The notes under the pieces are model-generated. The model ran no database searches. It was not told where the DNA came from and worked only from the letters and a program-made list of their open reading frames with translations. This document shows positions 15,996 through 23,349 of a stretch of 35,927 nucleotides of DNA, in pieces. The stretch is taken from assembly GCF_006538325.1 (NCBI RefSeq), contig NZ_BJKK01000028.1, forward strand, positions 1-35,927, written 5' to 3'. The DNA is from Alteromonas sp. KUL42 (lineage in GTDB: Bacteria > Pseudomonadota > Gammaproteobacteria > Enterobacterales > Alteromonadaceae). Made by a program: the position numbers and the translations under genes. The number at the start of each line of letters is the position of its first letter. Position 1 is the stretch's first letter.

Positions 15996-17378
15996 ATGAC
16001 AGAGACACACCGTTTATTCCTAGCGTTATTGAGTATAAGCCTTTACTTACTATGGGTAGCGGTGTTGCTTTTCAAACAGCGAAAAGCGAGCAATCTTGAT
16101 GTATCTGAACATGCAACGCTCGTTGTTTATGCCAGCCAAACGGGCACAGCCGAGAAAGTTGCACGGGCAAAAGCCGCCGCTTTGGCAGATATGGAGACTA
16201 CTTCAGTAGTGTCGATGAGCGACTTAAAGCTCGATACGTTATCGCATGTATCTAAGGCAATCTTTGTTGTTAGTACTTACGGTGAAGGCGAGCCACCTGA
16301 CGCAGGGCGAAAATTTAGCAGTATTTTAAAAAAGGCCTATTCACAAAGTGTTCTGCCTTTGTCTCACCTCTCATTTGAGGTGGTAGGGTTAGGTGACAGG
16401 CAATACACGTCATTCTGCGCTTTTGCTGTCAGCTTATTCGATGGTCTTAACCAATTGGGCGGCAAGGCCGCCTCACCATTAATGACCTTAGACTCCAGCA
16501 AAGGCGAACACCTATCGCTACTTGATAATCTACCCAGTAAAAATACAGAAACATCGCTTGTACTAACCGTTAATAAGCGCACATGCTTAAACACGGTAAA
16601 CCAAACTTTGGCAAGCGGTGGGAGAGGACTCTATGCCTTGTCTTTGGGTATTCAAAAAGCGCAGACTGCGACTTCATGGGTAGATGACAGTTTGTGGGAG
16701 GCGGGCGACATTTTAGAAGTACACATACCCGCTTCTCAACAAAATACAAACGCAGAGGATAACGTCGGGCGAGAGACTGCAACGCGCAGTTATACCATTG
16801 CGTCTGTTACGTCCGAGGGAGATATCAAGCTTGTTGTAAGGCAGGTGGTTAAAGAAGATGGAACACTCGGGCTTGGGTCCGGTTTGTTGACACATTCTTC
16901 AAAGCTAGCCGACTCTATATCGGGTACTATTCGCAAAAATGAAAGTGCTTATATAAGTGACACGCAATGCCCTCTTATTCTTATTGCTGCGGGAAGTGGT
17001 ATTGCGGGTGTTCGAGCGCAGTTAGCAAAGCGCGCTTCACTTCAAAACGCAGGCCCGGTTTGGGTATTTTACGGTGAGCGACATGCCGAGTTTGATGATG
17101 TACTAGACATAACGCTGTCGCCTTTTCATCAGGCCGCGTGTTTACATAAAAAGTCGACCATCTTTTCACGAGATGAAAACGGCGGATATGTACAGCATTT
17201 ACTTCAGCAGTATTCGAAGCAGGTTAACGCATTCATAGGCAGTGAAGGGCATGTGTATGTGTGCGGCGATTTCACCGGAATGGGGAAAGGGGTAGATGAA
17301 ATATTAAAATCAATTCTAGGCGAGGGACGTTACGAGCAACTACATGAGCAAGGGCGTTATCATCGAGACTTGTATTAG
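15996..17378 (+). CDS. Membrane-anchored flavodoxin/FNR reductase (sulfite-reductase-flavoprotein-like)
   Basis: This is a 460-residue diflavin reductase of the cytochrome-P450-reductase/CysJ type. An N-terminal helix (~7-26) anchors it. A flavodoxin domain follows (~40-165), with the FMN loop VVYASQTGTAEKVA (S47-T51 region), STYGEGEPPD and VVGLGDRQYTSFC. Then comes a ferredoxin-NADP reductase module with the FAD motif RSYTIASV, the nucleotide motif LIAAGSGIAGVRAQL (the usual GTGIAP-F is changed to GSGIAG-V) and the ending YVCGDFTGMGKGVDEIL...YHRDLY. It should pass electrons from NAD(P)H via FAD and FMN to a membrane acceptor, most likely the PepSY protein encoded at the start of the operon. 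The ribosome site is weak. It is the last gene of the operon. Confidence 0.88.
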   Translation: MTETHRLFLALLSISLYLLWVAVLLFKQRKASNLDVSEHATLVVYASQTGTAEKVARAKAAALADMETTSVVSMSDLKLDTLSHVSKAIFVVSTYGEGEPPDAGRKFSSILKKAYSQSVLPLSHLSFEVVGLGDRQYTSFCAFAVSLFDGLNQLGGKAASPLMTLDSSKGEHLSLLDNLPSKNTETSLVLTVNKRTCLNTVNQTLASGGRGLYALSLGIQKAQTATSWVDDSLWEAGDILEVHIPASQQNTNAEDNVGRETATRSYTIASVTSEGDIKLVVRQVVKEDGTLGLGSGLLTHSSKLADSISGTIRKNESAYISDTQCPLILIAAGSGIAGVRAQLAKRASLQNAGPVWVFYGERHAEFDDVLDITLSPFHQAACLHKKSTIFSRDENGGYVQHLLQQYSKQVNAFIGSEGHVYVCGDFTGMGKGVDEILKSILGEGRYEQLHEQGRYHRDLY

Positions 17379-17700
17379 AGGTTTTAAGTAAAGCCGTCGT
17401 TTTCGCTACCGCTTTGTGTAGAAGTGACTCGTTATTTTCACTTTTCTCTCACTATTAGACTTTAGTCTAATGCTTGTGAGGGTGCATCTTATTCGTGTTC
17501 TAATACGCCGCGCGAATTTTCTAAATTCGAAGTAATAACACAACGTGTGCCGTAAAGCGCAACTCGCCTAGTACGCCATTCAAAACGTAGTTTGTAAAAT
17601 TGTAAACACCACACCATGGGTTTGCGCTTTGCAGGTACGACCTTTTTTCACTATAAACTGGTGTAGTGTTTAAAGAAAATACACAAAATAGGACGACAGT
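17379..17700. promoter_or_regulatory. Intergenic region with two-tier palindrome, upstream of cstA
   Basis: These 322 bases hold no gene. A hairpin at 17448-17480 has an outer CTCAC/GTGAG arm and an inner perfect ATTAGACT-TT-AGTCTAAT arm (17454-17471). It lacks a T run, so it is a poor terminator. A possible cstA promoter is TTGCAG (17629-17634), 17 bases, TATAAA (17652-17657). The cstA ribosome site AGGA is at about 17690. Confidence 0.5.
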
Positions 17701-19371
17701 ATGCAGTCTATTGCCATTGTAATTCTGGGCATCATCGGAATGATGTTCGGTTGGTTTGTCTATTCAAAATTTATAGCAAGCCGTATTTTCAAATTGGATG
17801 ATAGTTTCGTAACCCCAGCGCACACACAGCAAGATGGCGTTGACTACGTGCCAACGAATAAAGTGGTACTGTGGGGGCACCATTTCACTTCAGTAGCGGG
17901 AGCCGCGCCAATTGTTGGGCCTGCTATTGCCGTTTACTGGGGTTGGGTGCCCGCTGTTTTGTGGGTGGTTTTCGGTACCATTTTATTTGCTGGTGTTCAT
18001 GACATGGGCGCGTTATGGGCAAGTGCTCGTCACAAAGGTAAGTCGATGGGAGCCCTGTCTGAAAGCGTAATTGGCAAGCGCTCACGCGCTTTGTTCATGA
18101 TTGTCATCTTCCTTGTGTTGCTTATGGTTAACGCGGTATTCGGCGTGGTAATTGCGAATTCTTTCGTTTCGCAGCCAAACGCCGTTTTTCCCGCATGGAT
18201 GGCAATTGCTGTCGCATTGGTCATTGGTCAACTACTTAAGCGCAATTTCAGCCTTATCCCATTGTGTATTGTGGGTATTGTTGTGCTGTACGCGTCGGTC
18301 TACGCAGGTAGCTATATACCGTTGAGCCTACCTGAAACCATGTTTGGTTTAGCAGACAAAGCAAACTGGATCATTATCCTATTTATCTATGCTGCGATTG
18401 CTTCATTGTTACCGGTTTGGATGTTGCTACAACCTCGTGACTTTATTAATGGCATGCAGCTACTTGTTGGTCTTTTCCTACTTTATGGAGCGGTGTTTTT
18501 TGCCATGCCAGACATCACAGCTCCTGCGTTCAATATGCAAACCGCTGTAGATTCTCCTAGCTTAATTCCATTGCTGTTTGTAACTATTGCGTGTGGTGCG
18601 GTTTCTGGTTTCCACGGTATTGTGTCATCGGGTACAAGCTCGAAGCAACTTGATAAAGAAAGCGATGCTCGTTTTGTGGGCTACTTGGGCGCAATTGGTG
18701 AAGGCTCACTTGCCCTTATTACCATTGTTGCAGTGAGCGGTGTTGCCTTTGCTGCATCACCAGAAGAATGGCATGAAGTGTACAGCCATTTGGGCGCGGG
18801 AAGCGTTGGGGCATTTATTACCGGCGGTGCGAACCTTATCCAGCAAGGCTGGGGGCTGCCTGTCGATTTCTCTTCAACAATTCTAGCCGTTATGGTTGTA
18901 CTGTTTGCGGGAACAACCATGGATTCTGGTGTTCGTCTTCAGCGCTACATTATTCAAGAGTGGGGGGATATTTACGCTATTGGTGCACTTAAAAACGGGG
19001 TGGTGGCAACCTTAGTTGCAGTAGCTTGCTGTTTGCTTCTTGCCTTTGGTGCAGGTGGTGCGTCTGGTAGTGGTGGCATGATCATTTGGCCGCTATTTGG
19101 GTCGACTAACCAGATATTAGCAAGCCTTACTTTGCTTGTTATCTCGGTAATGTTAATTAAGCTAGGACGCCCAGCAAAATATACCCTTATACCTATGGTG
19201 TTTGTTTTGATCATGGCGTTTTTCGCCGGTCTAATCAAACTTAAAGAATACTACCTTGCTGAAAACTACCTACTGGTATTCCTAGATGCCGTAGTACTGG
19301 TAGTGTCTGTACTAGTGATGCTTGAAGCGTTTTCAGTGGTATCAAAGCTCAAAAAAGAAAAGCAAGGCTAA
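17701..19371 (+). CDS. cstA: Carbon starvation protein A family transporter
   Basis: This is a polytopic inner-membrane protein of the CstA/BtsT family, importers of peptides and/or pyruvate induced when carbon is short. At 556 aa it is shorter than E. coli CstA (~700) but has the conserved N-terminal signature VLWGHHFTSVAGAAPIVGPAIA, VHDMGALWASARHKGKSMG, FHGIVSSGTSSKQLDKESDA and GTTMDSGVRLQRYIIQEWG. More than twelve hydrophobic segments are visible. It is monocistronic, with its own promoter region and terminator. No CRP site was identified with confidence. Family assignment is certain; which substrate it carries cannot be told. Confidence 0.93.
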   Translation: MQSIAIVILGIIGMMFGWFVYSKFIASRIFKLDDSFVTPAHTQQDGVDYVPTNKVVLWGHHFTSVAGAAPIVGPAIAVYWGWVPAVLWVVFGTILFAGVHDMGALWASARHKGKSMGALSESVIGKRSRALFMIVIFLVLLMVNAVFGVVIANSFVSQPNAVFPAWMAIAVALVIGQLLKRNFSLIPLCIVGIVVLYASVYAGSYIPLSLPETMFGLADKANWIIILFIYAAIASLLPVWMLLQPRDFINGMQLLVGLFLLYGAVFFAMPDITAPAFNMQTAVDSPSLIPLLFVTIACGAVSGFHGIVSSGTSSKQLDKESDARFVGYLGAIGEGSLALITIVAVSGVAFAASPEEWHEVYSHLGAGSVGAFITGGANLIQQGWGLPVDFSSTILAVMVVLFAGTTMDSGVRLQRYIIQEWGDIYAIGALKNGVVATLVAVACCLLLAFGAGGASGSGGMIIWPLFGSTNQILASLTLLVISVMLIKLGRPAKYTLIPMVFVLIMAFFAGLIKLKEYYLAENYLLVFLDAVVLVVSVLVMLEAFSVVSKLKKEKQG

Positions 19372-19427
19372 GTTTTTCATGGTTGACCTCGTGGTTTAAA
19401 GTCAAATTGTCGAGACAGTCAACATTC

Positions 19428-19455
19428 GGCCAGTAAGTTTTTACTGGCCTTTTTT
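19428..19455 (+). terminator. Rho-independent terminator of cstA
   Basis: A perfect 9-bp stem GGCCAGTAA (19428-19436) / TTACTGGCC (19441-19449) with a 4-base loop is followed by six T. Confidence 0.9.
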
Positions 19456-19469
19456 ATGCCAATTATCTG

Positions 19470-19580
19470 TGCGGACTGGTATAAAACGTCTTCCACTGCG
19501 ATAAACATTATGAATAACCGAAGTTGTTGTATTTCTGTTACTATGAAAATATGAACAGCATGAATTAATACCAATCCGCA
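19470..19580. repeat. MITE-like element with 13-bp terminal inverted repeats
   Basis: TGCGGACTGGTAT (19470-19482) and ATACCAATCCGCA (19568-19580) are inverted copies with one mismatch, 85 bases apart. Together they bound a 111-base non-coding segment between the cstA terminator and the next gene. No target-site duplication is obvious. Confidence 0.4.
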
Positions 19581-19679
19581 TAGAAGTTGCTCAGTTATTG
19601 TAACTGGCAGGCTTTGTGACTAGGCTTGGTTGCACAGGTTTGGTGGTTCCAAATCAAGCAAGTGTAATACTGGGGTTGT

Positions 19680-20828
19680 ATGTCAGATATCATTTTATTA
19701 GGCCAAAACTTCTTAGCATTATTTATCGAGTCTGCGCCTTGGCTTCTACTTGGTTTATTAGTCGCAGGGATTATGCACGAACTTGTACCCGTTTCGTTTC
19801 TTGAAAAACATATGGGCAGTGCATCCCTTGGTTCAATTAGCAAAGCAGCTGTCATTGGCGCACCGCTACCTCTGTGTTCTTGTGGGGTTATTCCTGCGGC
19901 ACTTGGTTTGCGCCGAAGCGGCGCATCCAAACCGTCCACTATTTCCTTTCTTGTATCAACGCCTGAAACGGGTGTTGACAGTGTTTCAGTATCCTACGCA
20001 TTACTTGGGCCACTGTACGCAGTAGTAAGACCAATTACTGCAGTGATCAGCGCCATCTATGCAGGCGTAATGGTGCGTATTTTCGACGCTAAAGAACAAA
20101 TCTCATCTGAATTTTCAAATCAAACACAAGCCAGTTCATGTTGTGGTAGTCATAGTGCGCCACCCAAAATTGAAGCGAAGAGCTGCTGTTCAAAAGAACA
20201 CAGCGAACCAAAAGAAAACAGGGAAAAGCCTACAGCCTCGCTATCATCAAAAGCTGTTGATGTTATTAAGTATGCCAGCGGTAAATTGTTAGAAGATATT
20301 GTTGTATGGCTACTCATTGGCTTACTTTTAGCTGCTGCTATAAAAACATGGGTGCCAACTGATTTTCTAACGCAATGGGGAGATGGTCTTGTTGCAATGC
20401 TTGTGATGGCCGTTGTTGGCATACCTATGTACATTTGTGCAACGGCATCTACGCCAATTGCAGTTGGCTTTCTTGCGGCCGGGTTGTCTCCTGGGGCTAT
20501 TTTGGTATTCCTTATGGCAGGGCCTGCAACCAACATATCTACTATGGGTATGATAAAACAAGAAATGGGTTCGAAAACCCTTGTTTTATATTTATTTAGT
20601 GTCATATCAGCCAGCGTGGGTTTTGGATATCTACTCAATTATTTAGTGTCAGCTTTCTCACTTGAAAGCTTAATAAAAACGCAAAGTCATCTACATGAGC
20701 ACGGCGCTGATGCACAGGTTCTATACGGTCTAAGTGCATGTATACTTGCTGCTGCCATGGTGAGACTGGGTGTTCAGAAATGGTTAAAGCGCCGTCAAAG
20801 TGACACTCAATCAACCTGCTGTGACTGA
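19680..20828 (+). CDS. SO_0444/SO_0445-family Cu/Zn efflux permease (DUF318/ArsP-like)
   Basis: This 382-residue inner-membrane permease has two homologous halves of about four helices each. The first half has APLPLCSCGVIPAALGLRR (CSC near residue 67); the second has CATASTPIAVGFLAAGLSPG and MAGPATN. The family (PF03773, predicted permease) covers ArsP and SO_0444-type Cu/Zn exporters. The loop between the halves (~150-175) carries two CC pairs with histidines (SSCCGSH and KSCCSKEH) and the C-terminus ends TCCD, so three CC motifs could collect soft metals on the cytoplasmic side. The ribosome site is weak. No MerR/ArsR regulator gene is adjacent. The substrate (Cu, Zn or organic As) is inferred from the family. 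Confidence 0.87.
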   Translation: MSDIILLGQNFLALFIESAPWLLLGLLVAGIMHELVPVSFLEKHMGSASLGSISKAAVIGAPLPLCSCGVIPAALGLRRSGASKPSTISFLVSTPETGVDSVSVSYALLGPLYAVVRPITAVISAIYAGVMVRIFDAKEQISSEFSNQTQASSCCGSHSAPPKIEAKSCCSKEHSEPKENREKPTASLSSKAVDVIKYASGKLLEDIVVWLLIGLLLAAAIKTWVPTDFLTQWGDGLVAMLVMAVVGIPMYICATASTPIAVGFLAAGLSPGAILVFLMAGPATNISTMGMIKQEMGSKTLVLYLFSVISASVGFGYLLNYLVSAFSLESLIKTQSHLHEHGADAQVLYGLSACILAAAMVRLGVQKWLKRRQSDTQSTCCD

Positions 20829-20845
20829 AATTAAAGTGTGGGTGC

Positions 20846-20864
20846 CCTTGTATCTGATACAAGG
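20846..20864 (+). terminator. Possible weak terminator after the permease
   Basis: A perfect 8-bp stem CCTTGTAT (20846-20853) / ATACAAGG (20857-20864) with a 3-base loop lies 18 bases past the stop codon. The downstream T content is low, so termination may be weak. Confidence 0.4.
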
Positions 20865-20997
20865 TTACTCATAATAGACTATTGCGTTTTAACGTTTAAA
20901 ACATTGACTAATTTAAGGTTTGCTACTTTTTAAATGTGCACATACCTCATTTTTAAGAGGCTATGCTAGCCAACCTTGAACACCCTGGAAAATATAC

Positions 20998-22080
20998 ATG
21001 TTATTACTGATTGTGTACGTCTTTATTGCATTGGGCTTTTCTTTTTTGTGCTCAATTGCGGAGGCGGTGATATTAAGCGTATCGTCAGCTTATATATCGG
21101 TACTAGAAAAAGAAGGTAAGCCCAGCGGGCAACTACTACGCGCACAGACTGACAATATTAATACGCCCTTGTCGGCCATATTAACCCTCAATACCATTGC
21201 TCACACCATGGGCGCTGCTGGCGCAGGCGCACAAGCGGCATCAGTTTTTGGCGAAGCGTATTTAGGGGTTATTTCTGCCGTACTTACATTACTCATTTTG
21301 GTGTTCTCTGAGATAATTCCCAAGACATTGGGTGCGACCTATTGGCGTTCTCTCGCGCCCGTTACTGCATATTTCCTTAAGTACTTATCGTTTTGCCTAA
21401 AGCCCTTCGTAAAAATGTCTGAGCTACTCACGCGCAGTTTCAAAGAAGACAGCCCACTGAGAGGCTTAAGCAGAAGTGAATTACATGCCATGGCTGAATT
21501 ATCCGGCCAAGAAGGGCAATTAGCTAATCATGAAGCCGCGTTTTTACAAAGCCTATTGAGTTTACACGAGCTCAAAGTAAAAGATGCGATAACGCATAGA
21601 ACGGCCTTGTTTTCAGTGTCTGAACAACTCACTGTTGAAAGCTTTTTTCACAAACATGCGAATATTGAGTTTTCTCGTATTCCGGTTTACGAAGACAACG
21701 ACTCTGAGAATATAACAGGGTTCGTAATGCGTTCAGATTTGCTGGTGGCACAAGCTCGGGGTAATACCGATAAGCCATTGTCTGAATATGCCAAAAATAT
21801 GGTGACGGTGTTAAATACCATGCCCTTATCAGTAACCTTCGACCACTTCATCAATAAGCATGTTCACATGTTGCTAGTGGTTGATGAATACGGTGGGTTG
21901 GAAGGCGTTCTGACGTTGGAAGACTTACTTGAACGGTTACTAGGTGTGGATATTGTCGATGAAAAAGACACCACAGTAAGTATGCGACGTTTGGCAAAAA
22001 TGATGACTAAGCGCAAAGAGCAAATGATGATTAAGAACGTGCCCGATGCTTCGTTTGAACAGCAAAGCAAAAAGCGCTAA
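20998..22080 (+). CDS. CNNM (DUF21) and CBS-domain membrane protein
   Basis: This is a 360-residue protein of the CNNM/CorC-like family, implicated in Mg2+/Co2+ homeostasis. An N-terminal DUF21 membrane domain (~1-165) has three to four helices and the motif SIAEAVILSVS near residue 20, LTLNTIAHTMGAAGAG, and FSEIIPKTLG. Two CBS motifs follow (~180-310), ending with VDEYGGLEGVLTLEDLLE. The C-terminal CorC_HlyC domain of longer paralogues is missing; the tail is short and basic (MTKRKEQMM...QSKKR). The gene is monocistronic, with a weak ribosome site. Transport of ions is known for some relatives only. Confidence 0.9.
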   Translation: MLLLIVYVFIALGFSFLCSIAEAVILSVSSAYISVLEKEGKPSGQLLRAQTDNINTPLSAILTLNTIAHTMGAAGAGAQAASVFGEAYLGVISAVLTLLILVFSEIIPKTLGATYWRSLAPVTAYFLKYLSFCLKPFVKMSELLTRSFKEDSPLRGLSRSELHAMAELSGQEGQLANHEAAFLQSLLSLHELKVKDAITHRTALFSVSEQLTVESFFHKHANIEFSRIPVYEDNDSENITGFVMRSDLLVAQARGNTDKPLSEYAKNMVTVLNTMPLSVTFDHFINKHVHMLLVVDEYGGLEGVLTLEDLLERLLGVDIVDEKDTTVSMRRLAKMMTKRKEQMMIKNVPDASFEQQSKKR

Positions 22081-22086
22081 TTTAGT

Positions 22087-22134
22087 AACAATAATTACAT
22101 CGGCGGGTAAGTGAATGCCTCGCCGTTATTTGTT
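22087..22134 (+). terminator. Possible terminator between the CNNM gene and the TonB-fold gene
   Basis: CGGCG (22101-22105) / CGCCG (22121-22125) with outer arms AACAATAA / TTATTTGTT (one bulge) forms an imperfect hairpin followed by TTATTTGTT. It starts 7 bases after the stop codon. Weak call. Confidence 0.35.
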
Positions 22135-22148
22135 AGGGAAGATAAACC

Positions 22149-23315
22149 ATGAAAAACTCTCCACGCCTTTGTCTAAAAATGCGTAACCGCGCTTTTTGTC
22201 GAGCTCTAGCTCCCGTGCTTCTCCTTACCACTATGTCGGTATCTAGCCATGTAAATGCGCAAGAATTGTCGTTGCCCTGTGATGAAGTGGAAGAAAAAGT
22301 TAAAGCCGCTACTGCTGCTGACGAAGTAAAACGCATTACCGCGTTTCAACCAGCAAAGGCCATTGAACGCCAAGCCCCAGATTACCCAATAGAAGCTGCG
22401 CGCCGTGGCCAAGAAGGCTGGGTTAAGATGAGTTATGTTATTGACGAAGAGGGTCATGTTCAAGACCCAGTTATTAGCGACTATAGCGGAAGTAGAGCAT
22501 TTAAGCGCAAGGCGTTAAGTGCCATTAAGCGTTGGACATTTGAGCCTGCAATGAAAGACGGTAAACCTACCCAGCAATGTCACCAAGCTGTGCAAATGGA
22601 CTTTATGATGGGTGGGCGTCGAGGCGCCTCTGGCCGGTTTATTAGCGCTTACAAAGACGTTGATAGTATTTATCAGCAAGGCAATTATGTAGAAGCTGAT
22701 GCCGCGCTTCAGCGTCTACACGAAAAAGATAATTTAAACCGATATGAAAACGCATGGCTTTGGAACATGGACGCAAATATTGCCAGTGGGCTTGAAGATT
22801 GGCAGCGAGAGCTAGATAGTTTTGCGCGTATGCTCCCAAGCAACAAGGGTGATGAAAAGAAATACGACGTCTTTGGTGATGATCACATTGCATTTGTGCA
22901 TCAAAGAATGGTGATCCTAGCTAGTCAGTTTGGCTTGTACGCTGATGCATTAAGCTACTATGATCGCTTAAATGAAATGGAAGGTCAGCAACAGCGTATA
23001 GATGAAATTGCGCCACTTGTTACTAAAATTCGAGACCATATCAACTCTGATGACGCTATCAAAGTTACAGTGACAATCGACAAGCGAGGTAACTGGTTTC
23101 ACACACTAGTAAGAAATCAATTCGCGTTTGACAATATTCAAGGTGACCTTGATACCGTTGAAGTGCGCTGTGATACGCATCGCGAGAAATTTACCGTTGC
23201 CGAAGATCATGTGTGGAAAATTCCAGAGAGCTGGGGGCAATGCAGGGTTTTAGTGGAAGGTGATAAAAGCACGGCATTCAATCTTATTGAGGTCGCGCAA
23301 ACCACTTCCTCTTGA
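22149..23315 (+). CDS. Secreted protein with TonB C-terminal fold and helical repeat region
   Basis: This 388-residue protein has a signal peptide (~1-37, ending HVNA), then a TonB C-terminal domain (~68-153: QAPDYPIEAARRGQEGWVKM, IDEEGHVQDPVISDYSG, FKRKALSAIKRWTFEPAMKDG). A TPR-like helical region (~165-300) and a beta-rich C-terminal domain with three cysteines follow. It lacks both the membrane anchor and the proline linker of true TonB, and no ExbB/ExbD partner is next to it, so it probably does not transduce energy. Similar TonB-CTD/TPR proteins are frequent in Alteromonadales and are mostly annotated 'energy transducer TonB'. The ribosome site GGGAAGA supports ATG at 22149. Function unknown. 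Confidence 0.82.
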   Translation: MKNSPRLCLKMRNRAFCRALAPVLLLTTMSVSSHVNAQELSLPCDEVEEKVKAATAADEVKRITAFQPAKAIERQAPDYPIEAARRGQEGWVKMSYVIDEEGHVQDPVISDYSGSRAFKRKALSAIKRWTFEPAMKDGKPTQQCHQAVQMDFMMGGRRGASGRFISAYKDVDSIYQQGNYVEADAALQRLHEKDNLNRYENAWLWNMDANIASGLEDWQRELDSFARMLPSNKGDEKKYDVFGDDHIAFVHQRMVILASQFGLYADALSYYDRLNEMEGQQQRIDEIAPLVTKIRDHINSDDAIKVTVTIDKRGNWFHTLVRNQFAFDNIQGDLDTVEVRCDTHREKFTVAEDHVWKIPESWGQCRVLVEGDKSTAFNLIEVAQTTSS

Positions 23316-23325
23316 AGTGGCTTTC
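23302..23325 (+). terminator. Possible terminator hairpin at the end of the TonB-fold gene
   Basis: CCACTTC (23302-23308) / GAAGTGG (23314-23320) forms a perfect 7-bp stem that includes the stop codon. Only CTTTC follows. The gene to the right is convergent. Confidence 0.4.
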
Positions 23326-23349
23326 AGTGACTCCTGTAGTTTTCAAAAA

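Larger units (their letters stand above)
19372..19679 (+). promoter_or_regulatory. Intergenic region upstream of the Cu/Zn-type permease
   Basis: These 308 bases contain the cstA terminator, the 111-base inverted-repeat element, and a small palindrome CAGTTA-TTG-TAACTG (19592-19606) about 75 bases before the permease start that could be an operator. No clear -35/-10 pair was found. Confidence 0.4.

Noticed and set aside
20150..20638. Long minus-strand frame inside the permease gene
   Set aside because: It is the shadow of the membrane protein on the opposite strand, with no start signals.
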